Assembly: GCA_938008575.1 (NCBI GenBank)
Contig: CALLKB010000044.1
Coordinates: 1-9,673 of the forward strand
Length of the DNA: 9,673 nt
Source of the DNA: an uncultured Cytophagaceae bacterium
GTDB lineage: Bacteria; Bacteroidota; Bacteroidia; Cytophagales; Spirosomataceae
Reading direction: 5' to 3'
The translations under genes and the position numbers were made by a program. This document shows, in pieces, positions 6,699 to 9,673 of the stretch (position 1 is the stretch's first letter; every line of letters starts with the position of its first letter). The notes under the pieces were generated by a model that worked only from the letters and a program-made list of their open reading frames with translations, did no database searches and was not told the DNA's origin.

Positions 6699-8639
6699 AT
6701 GATTAAGATATCTTTTCCTGACGGTCAGGTTCGTGAGTTTGAAAAAGGTGTAACACCGATGGATGTTGCCTTGTCAATTTCAGAGGGTTTGGCGCGTAAT
6801 GTGTTGGCGGCTAAATTGAACGATGCGGTTGTTGATGCTTCTACACCTATTGATTCAGATGCGAGTTTGCAATTGTTGACTTGGAATGATGAGGAAGGGA
6901 AAAAGACATTTTGGCATTCATCTGCTCACTTAATGGCTGAAGCGATTGAGGCTTTATATCCAGGAACTAAATTTGGTATTGGACCAGCGATTGAGCATGG
7001 ATTTTATTATGATATTGATTTAGGAGGAAAGGAATTTGGTTCGGATCAATTCAAAGAAATTGAAGATAAAATGGTGGAATTGGCTCGTCAAAAGAGCGAA
7101 TATCTACGTAAATCTGTTTCCAAAGCAGATGCAATCGCTTACTTCCAGGAAAAGAATGATGAGTATAAATTAGAGTTGTTAGAAGGATTGTCTGATGGCT
7201 CGATTACCTTTTATACACAAGGAAACTTTACAGATTTATGTCGGGGACCTCATATTCCATCCACAGGATTTATTAAGTCGGTTAAGTTGTTAAGCGTGGC
7301 AGGAGCGTATTGGCGTGGAGATGAGAAGCGCAAGCAAATGACGCGTATTTATGCCATTACCTTCCCAAAAGCGAAGGAATTGGAAGAATATTTATTCTTA
7401 TTGGAGGAAGCGAAACGTCGTGATCACCGAAAATTAGGTAAGGAATTAGAGCTTTTTGCATTCTCTGAAAAAGTGGGCATGGGACTTCCTTTGTGGTTGC
7501 CGAAAGGTACAATTTTACGTGAGCGATTGGAGAATTTCTTAAAGCGTGCGCAAGTTCGTGCAGGCTACTCCCCTGTTGTGACACCACATATTGCTAGTAA
7601 AGAATTGTATGTGACTTCAGGTCATTATGCGAAATATGGTAAAGATTCCTTTCAGCCGATTCATACGCCGGATGAAGGTGAAGAGTATTTATTGAAACCA
7701 ATGAACTGTCCGCATCACTGCGAGATTTATAAGACAAAACCTCGTTCATACAAGGATTTGCCTTTACGTTTGGCGGAATTTGGTACAGTGTATCGTTATG
7801 AGCAATCGGGTGAATTACATGGATTAACACGTGTTCGTGGATTTACACAAGATGATGCCCATATATTCTGTCGGCCGGATCAAGTGGAAGAAGAATTCAT
7901 GAAAGTAATTGATTTGGTTCTTTATGTCTTTAAGGCATTGGGATTCAATGAATATTCCGCTCAAGTTTCTTTGCGTGATCGTGAGAACCATGAAAAATAC
8001 ATCGGTAACGATGAAGATTGGGATCGTGCAGAGCAAGCCATTATTAAAACCGCTGAATTGAAGGGTTTACCTACGGTCGTTGAATATGGTGAGGCAGCAT
8101 TTTATGGTCCTAAATTAGACTTCATGGTGCGCGATGCACTGGGTCGTAAATGGCAATTAGGTACAATCCAGGTGGATTATCAATTACCTCAACGATTTGA
8201 GTTGGAATATACCGGTTCTGATAATCAAAAACACCGTCCGGTGATGATTCACCGTGCGCCATTTGGTTCATTGGAGCGTTTTGTGGCTATTTTGATTGAG
8301 AACACGGCTGGAAATTTCCCATTGTGGCTTTCGCCGGATCAATTAGCTGTTTTACCTATTTCAGAGAAATTTGAAGATTACGCTAATGAAGTTTATTTGC
8401 GCTTGCAGGAACGTGATTTACGTGGATATGTGGATCATCGGAATGAGAAAATGGGACGTAAGATTCGGGATGCGGAAGTTGGTAAAGTGCCTTTTATGAT
8501 CATTGTAGGTGAAAAAGAGCAAGCTGAAGGCATGGTGAGTATACGTAAGAAAGGTGAAGGAGACTTAGGGATGATGAGCTTGGATGCCTTTATGGCATTG
8601 GCTGGTGAGGAAATTAACCAACATTCGTATTCAAATTAG
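6699..8639 (+). CDS. thrS: Threonine--tRNA ligase
   Basis: This 646-residue cytoplasmic enzyme charges tRNA-Thr with threonine; the E. coli enzyme is 642 residues. Domains in order are TGS (about 1-62), the editing domain (about 63-225), the class II catalytic core (about 240-540) and the anticodon-binding domain (about 545-640). The editing site shows His73 and His77 in HSSAH, and Cys181 and His185 in CRGPH, so removal of mischarged serine should be intact. Catalytic zinc ligands are Cys337 (MNCPHH), His388 (DDAHIF) and His518 (MIHRA). Motif 2 is FGTVYRYE (361-368), continuing into [13 protein letters not shown] (374-386), and motif 3 is APFGSLERF (520-528). Nothing is missing. The start at 6699 fits the TGS domain beginning [10 protein letters not shown] and lies just behind a strong promoter box. 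It heads the common thrS-infC-rpmI-rplT translation cluster. Confidence 0.98.
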   Translation: MIKISFPDGQVREFEKGVTPMDVALSISEGLARNVLAAKLNDAVVDASTPIDSDASLQLLTWNDEEGKKTFWHSSAHLMAEAIEALYPGTKFGIGPAIEHGFYYDIDLGGKEFGSDQFKEIEDKMVELARQKSEYLRKSVSKADAIAYFQEKNDEYKLELLEGLSDGSITFYTQGNFTDLCRGPHIPSTGFIKSVKLLSVAGAYWRGDEKRKQMTRIYAITFPKAKELEEYLFLLEEAKRRDHRKLGKELELFAFSEKVGMGLPLWLPKGTILRERLENFLKRAQVRAGYSPVVTPHIASKELYVTSGHYAKYGKDSFQPIHTPDEGEEYLLKPMNCPHHCEIYKTKPRSYKDLPLRLAEFGTVYRYEQSGELHGLTRVRGFTQDDAHIFCRPDQVEEEFMKVIDLVLYVFKALGFNEYSAQVSLRDRENHEKYIGNDEDWDRAEQAIIKTAELKGLPTVVEYGEAAFYGPKLDFMVRDALGRKWQLGTIQVDYQLPQRFELEYTGSDNQKHRPVMIHRAPFGSLERFVAILIENTAGNFPLWLSPDQLAVLPISEKFEDYANEVYLRLQERDLRGYVDHRNEKMGRKIRDAEVGKVPFMIIVGEKEQAEGMVSIRKKGEGDLGMMSLDAFMALAGEEINQHSYSN

Positions 8640-8650
8640 AAAATACTGAT

Positions 8651-8700
8651 AATTTAAGCGCTTAGGCATTATTTGTTTGCAAATACGCGCATTTTAAATT
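8651..8700 (+). repeat. Nested inverted repeat in the thrS-infC gap
   Basis: AATTTAAGCGC (8651-8661) is complementary to GCGC (8687-8690) plus TTAAATT (8694-8700), an 11-bp stem broken only by a 3-nt ATT bulge on the 3' side. Inside it, TATTTG (8670-8675) pairs with CAAATA (8680-8685) around a TTTG loop. The region also contains the perfect palindromes TAAGCGCTTA (8655-8664) and TTTGCAAA (8676-8683). As RNA it could fold in transcripts reading through from thrS. A T-rich stretch (8711-8720) follows about 10 nt later, but the stem is AT-rich and not a convincing intrinsic terminator. Function is not known. Confidence 0.5.
8672..8679 (+). promoter_or_regulatory. Weak -7-like box upstream of infC
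   Basis: TTTGTTTG matches TAnnTTTG except at the second base (T for A), and no clear -33 element is seen. If used, transcription would start near 8683-8686 and leave a leader of about 55 nt before infC. The box lies in the loop and inner stem of the nested inverted repeat, so the two elements may interact or one may be fortuitous. infC may instead be read mainly from the thrS promoter. Confidence 0.35.
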
Positions 8701-8738
8701 AGCTTCGATTGATTTTTATTTAAACCAAATTATAATTT

Positions 8739-9299
8739 ATGGCTTTACGCCCCAACAACAATTACCGAGGAAATAAGCGCGAAGAAGAACCGTATCGAAT
8801 TAATCAATTGATTCGTGGTGTCGAAGAAGTTCGATTAGTAGGAGAAAACATTGAAATTGGTGTATATCCTTTCGCGAAGGCATTGGCAATTGCGGAGTCT
8901 CAAAACTTGGATTTGGTGGAAATTTCCCCCAAAGCTGTCCCTCCTGTTTGTAAGGTAATTGATTATGCGAAGTTTAAGTATGATCAAAAGAAAAAGCAAA
9001 AGGAAATCAAAGCCAATGCTACCAAGACAGTCATCAAGGAAATCCGTTTCGGTCCTAATACGGATGAGCACGATTTCAACTTTAAATTAAAGCATGCTGT
9101 CAACTTCCTGAAAGAAGGTGCAAAAGTGAAAGCTTATGTACACTTTGTAGGTCGTACCATTGTATTCAAAGAGCGTGGCGAAATGCTATTGCTCAACTTT
9201 GCCAAAGGCTTAGAAGATGTAGGTAAACCAGACGATATGCCAAAATTAGAAGGCAAGCGTATGAGCATTATCTTCTCCCCTAAAGTGGCTAAGAAATAA
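8739..9299 (+). CDS. infC: Translation initiation factor IF-3
   Basis: This 186-residue protein binds the 30S subunit, prevents premature 50S joining and checks start codon-initiator tRNA pairing. The N-terminal domain follows a short charged extension: [19 protein letters not shown] (17-35), then the family signature around [17 protein letters not shown] (48-64) and [19 protein letters not shown] (68-86), which runs into the basic linker helix. The C-terminal domain includes [21 protein letters not shown] (100-120), [17 protein letters not shown] (123-139) and a C-terminal strand RMSIIFSPK (174-182). The start is an ordinary ATG: an in-frame TAA at 8733-8735 excludes any upstream start, so the rare AUU start used for IF-3 autocontrol in E. 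coli is absent here. It is followed by rpmI after 76 nt, in the usual cluster order. Confidence 0.98.
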   Translation: MALRPNNNYRGNKREEEPYRINQLIRGVEEVRLVGENIEIGVYPFAKALAIAESQNLDLVEISPKAVPPVCKVIDYAKFKYDQKKKQKEIKANATKTVIKEIRFGPNTDEHDFNFKLKHAVNFLKEGAKVKAYVHFVGRTIVFKERGEMLLLNFAKGLEDVGKPDDMPKLEGKRMSIIFSPKVAKK

Positions 9300-9335
9300 T
9301 TTTACATTTTAAGTGGAATTTTGAGGTAATATTGT

Positions 9336-9343
9336 TACTTTTG
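9336..9343 (+). promoter_or_regulatory. Bacteroidota-type -7 promoter box for rpmI-rplT
   Basis: TACTTTTG is an exact match to TAnnTTTG in the 76-nt gap between infC and rpmI. No clear -33 TTG lies at the expected distance; the TTG at 9321-9323 is too close, only 12 nt upstream. Transcription would start near 9347-9350, giving a leader of about 27 nt. This would let the two ribosomal protein genes be made independently of thrS and infC. Confidence 0.7.
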
Positions 9344-9375
9344 CGTTCCAATTTTTACATTTAATAATTTTAAGA

Positions 9376-9570
9376 ATGCCAAAAATTAAAACCAACTCTG
9401 GAGCTAAGAAACGCTTCAAAGTAACGGGAACTGGTAAGATTAAGCGTAAACATGCTTTTCACAGCCATATCCTTACTAAAAAAACAACGAAACAAAAGCG
9501 TAATTTAGTTCACGCTACCTTAGTTTCACCTTCTGATATGGACCGTGTAAATTTATTATTAGGTCTGTAA
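9376..9570 (+). CDS. rpmI: 50S ribosomal protein bL35
   Basis: This small basic protein of 64 residues has the usual length for bL35, a component of the large ribosomal subunit. The start [20 protein letters not shown] (1-20) is the family signature, followed by [20 protein letters not shown] (20-39) and the short hydrophobic C-terminal VNLLLGL (58-64). The ATG at 9376 gives the canonical N-terminus. The leader is A/T-rich with TTTTAAGA just before ATG and no Shine-Dalgarno, as expected in this phylum. It lies 76 nt after infC and 84 nt before rplT, and has its own promoter box upstream. Confidence 0.98.
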   Translation: MPKIKTNSGAKKRFKVTGTGKIKRKHAFHSHILTKKTTKQKRNLVHATLVSPSDMDRVNLLLGL

Positions 9571-9638
9571 TATCAGTTAAAAGTTATTGTTAAACCAGAA
9601 TAAAGGCAAAAAAGAGTTCATACGAACCGCCTACATTC

Positions 9639-9654
9639 AAAAAACAAAAAAATT
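9639..9654 (+). promoter_or_regulatory. A-rich translation initiation region of rplT
   Basis: A nearly pure A tract (one C in 14 bases, 9639-9652) followed by TT directly precedes the rplT ATG. There is no purine-rich Shine-Dalgarno. A-rich leaders of this kind are typical of highly translated Bacteroidota genes, where they keep the start site unstructured. This is an inference from composition only. Confidence 0.5.
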
Positions 9655-9673
9655 ATGCCACGTAGTGTCAACC
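9655..9673 (+). CDS. rplT: 50S ribosomal protein bL20, 5' end only
   Basis: Only six full codons are in the window, encoding MPRSVN, before the sequence ends. This matches the start of bL20 in Bacteroidota, and the position directly after rpmI is the conserved location of rplT. bL20 binds 23S rRNA early in large-subunit assembly and in several bacteria represses its own operon. Identity rests on the short N-terminus plus gene order. Confidence 0.88.

Noticed and set aside
7357..8036. Three consecutive minus-strand open frames opposite thrS
   Set aside because: They lie opposite a highly conserved tRNA synthetase core and their translations show no family motif. They are chance open frames.
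8835..9071. 78-codon minus-strand frame with a hydrophobic stretch opposite infC
   Set aside because: The hydrophobic run is the antisense of the Lys-rich linker of IF-3 (AAA/AAG read as TTT/CTT), not a membrane protein.
9300..9362. Direct repeat TTTTACATTT at 9300-9309 and 9353-9362 flanking the rpmI promoter
   Set aside because: It is ten bases of low-complexity AT-rich sequence in an AT-rich gap and is expected by chance often enough. No further extension of the match was seen.
9616..9627. GTTC-ATAC-GAAC hairpin between rpmI and rplT
   Set aside because: The stem is only 4 bp with a 4-nt loop and no T tract follows. It is too short to call a terminator or a bL20-binding element.

Overview
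The window looks like the chromosome of a Bacteroidota member, probably in or near the Cytophagales. The DNA is AT-rich. Shine-Dalgarno sequences are missing and starts are preceded by A/T-rich leaders. Two clear TAnnTTTG boxes, the Bacteroidota -7 promoter element, lie in front of thrS and rpmI. The menE-type ligase and the outer-membrane protein also have features typical of this phylum. The lineage is inferred from these features, not from a database search. All supported genes are on the + strand and packed tightly.

Left block (1-6637). Five genes are read as one apparent transcription unit with gaps of 0-11 nt or overlaps. They are the 3' part of a menE-like O-succinylbenzoate-CoA ligase (menaquinone synthesis), an acidic 257-residue protein of unknown function, a class-3-like aldehyde dehydrogenase, a 925-residue exported protein, and a TPR lipoprotein. 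The 925-residue protein combines an HExxH zinc-peptidase-like domain, a probable beta-propeller and a C-terminal outer-membrane beta-barrel. The lipoprotein starts at a TTG that overlaps the stop codon of the barrel gene. The last two genes look like a translationally coupled pair working at the cell envelope.

Right block (6638-9673). This is the classic translation cluster thrS - infC - rpmI - rplT: threonyl-tRNA synthetase, initiation factor IF-3, and ribosomal proteins bL35 and bL20. bL20 is cut by the window end after six codons. thrS has its own promoter very close to its start codon, so its mRNA leader should be only about 10 nt. A second good promoter lies in the infC-rpmI gap. The thrS-infC gap holds a nested inverted repeat that overlaps a weaker promoter-like box.

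The right block is ordinary housekeeping sequence. The item most worth following up is the peptidase/propeller/barrel protein with its coupled lipoprotein, followed by the nested inverted repeat before infC and the unknown acidic protein. I found no mobile element, CRISPR array, tRNA or rRNA gene. No stretch longer than 300 bases lacks a gene.
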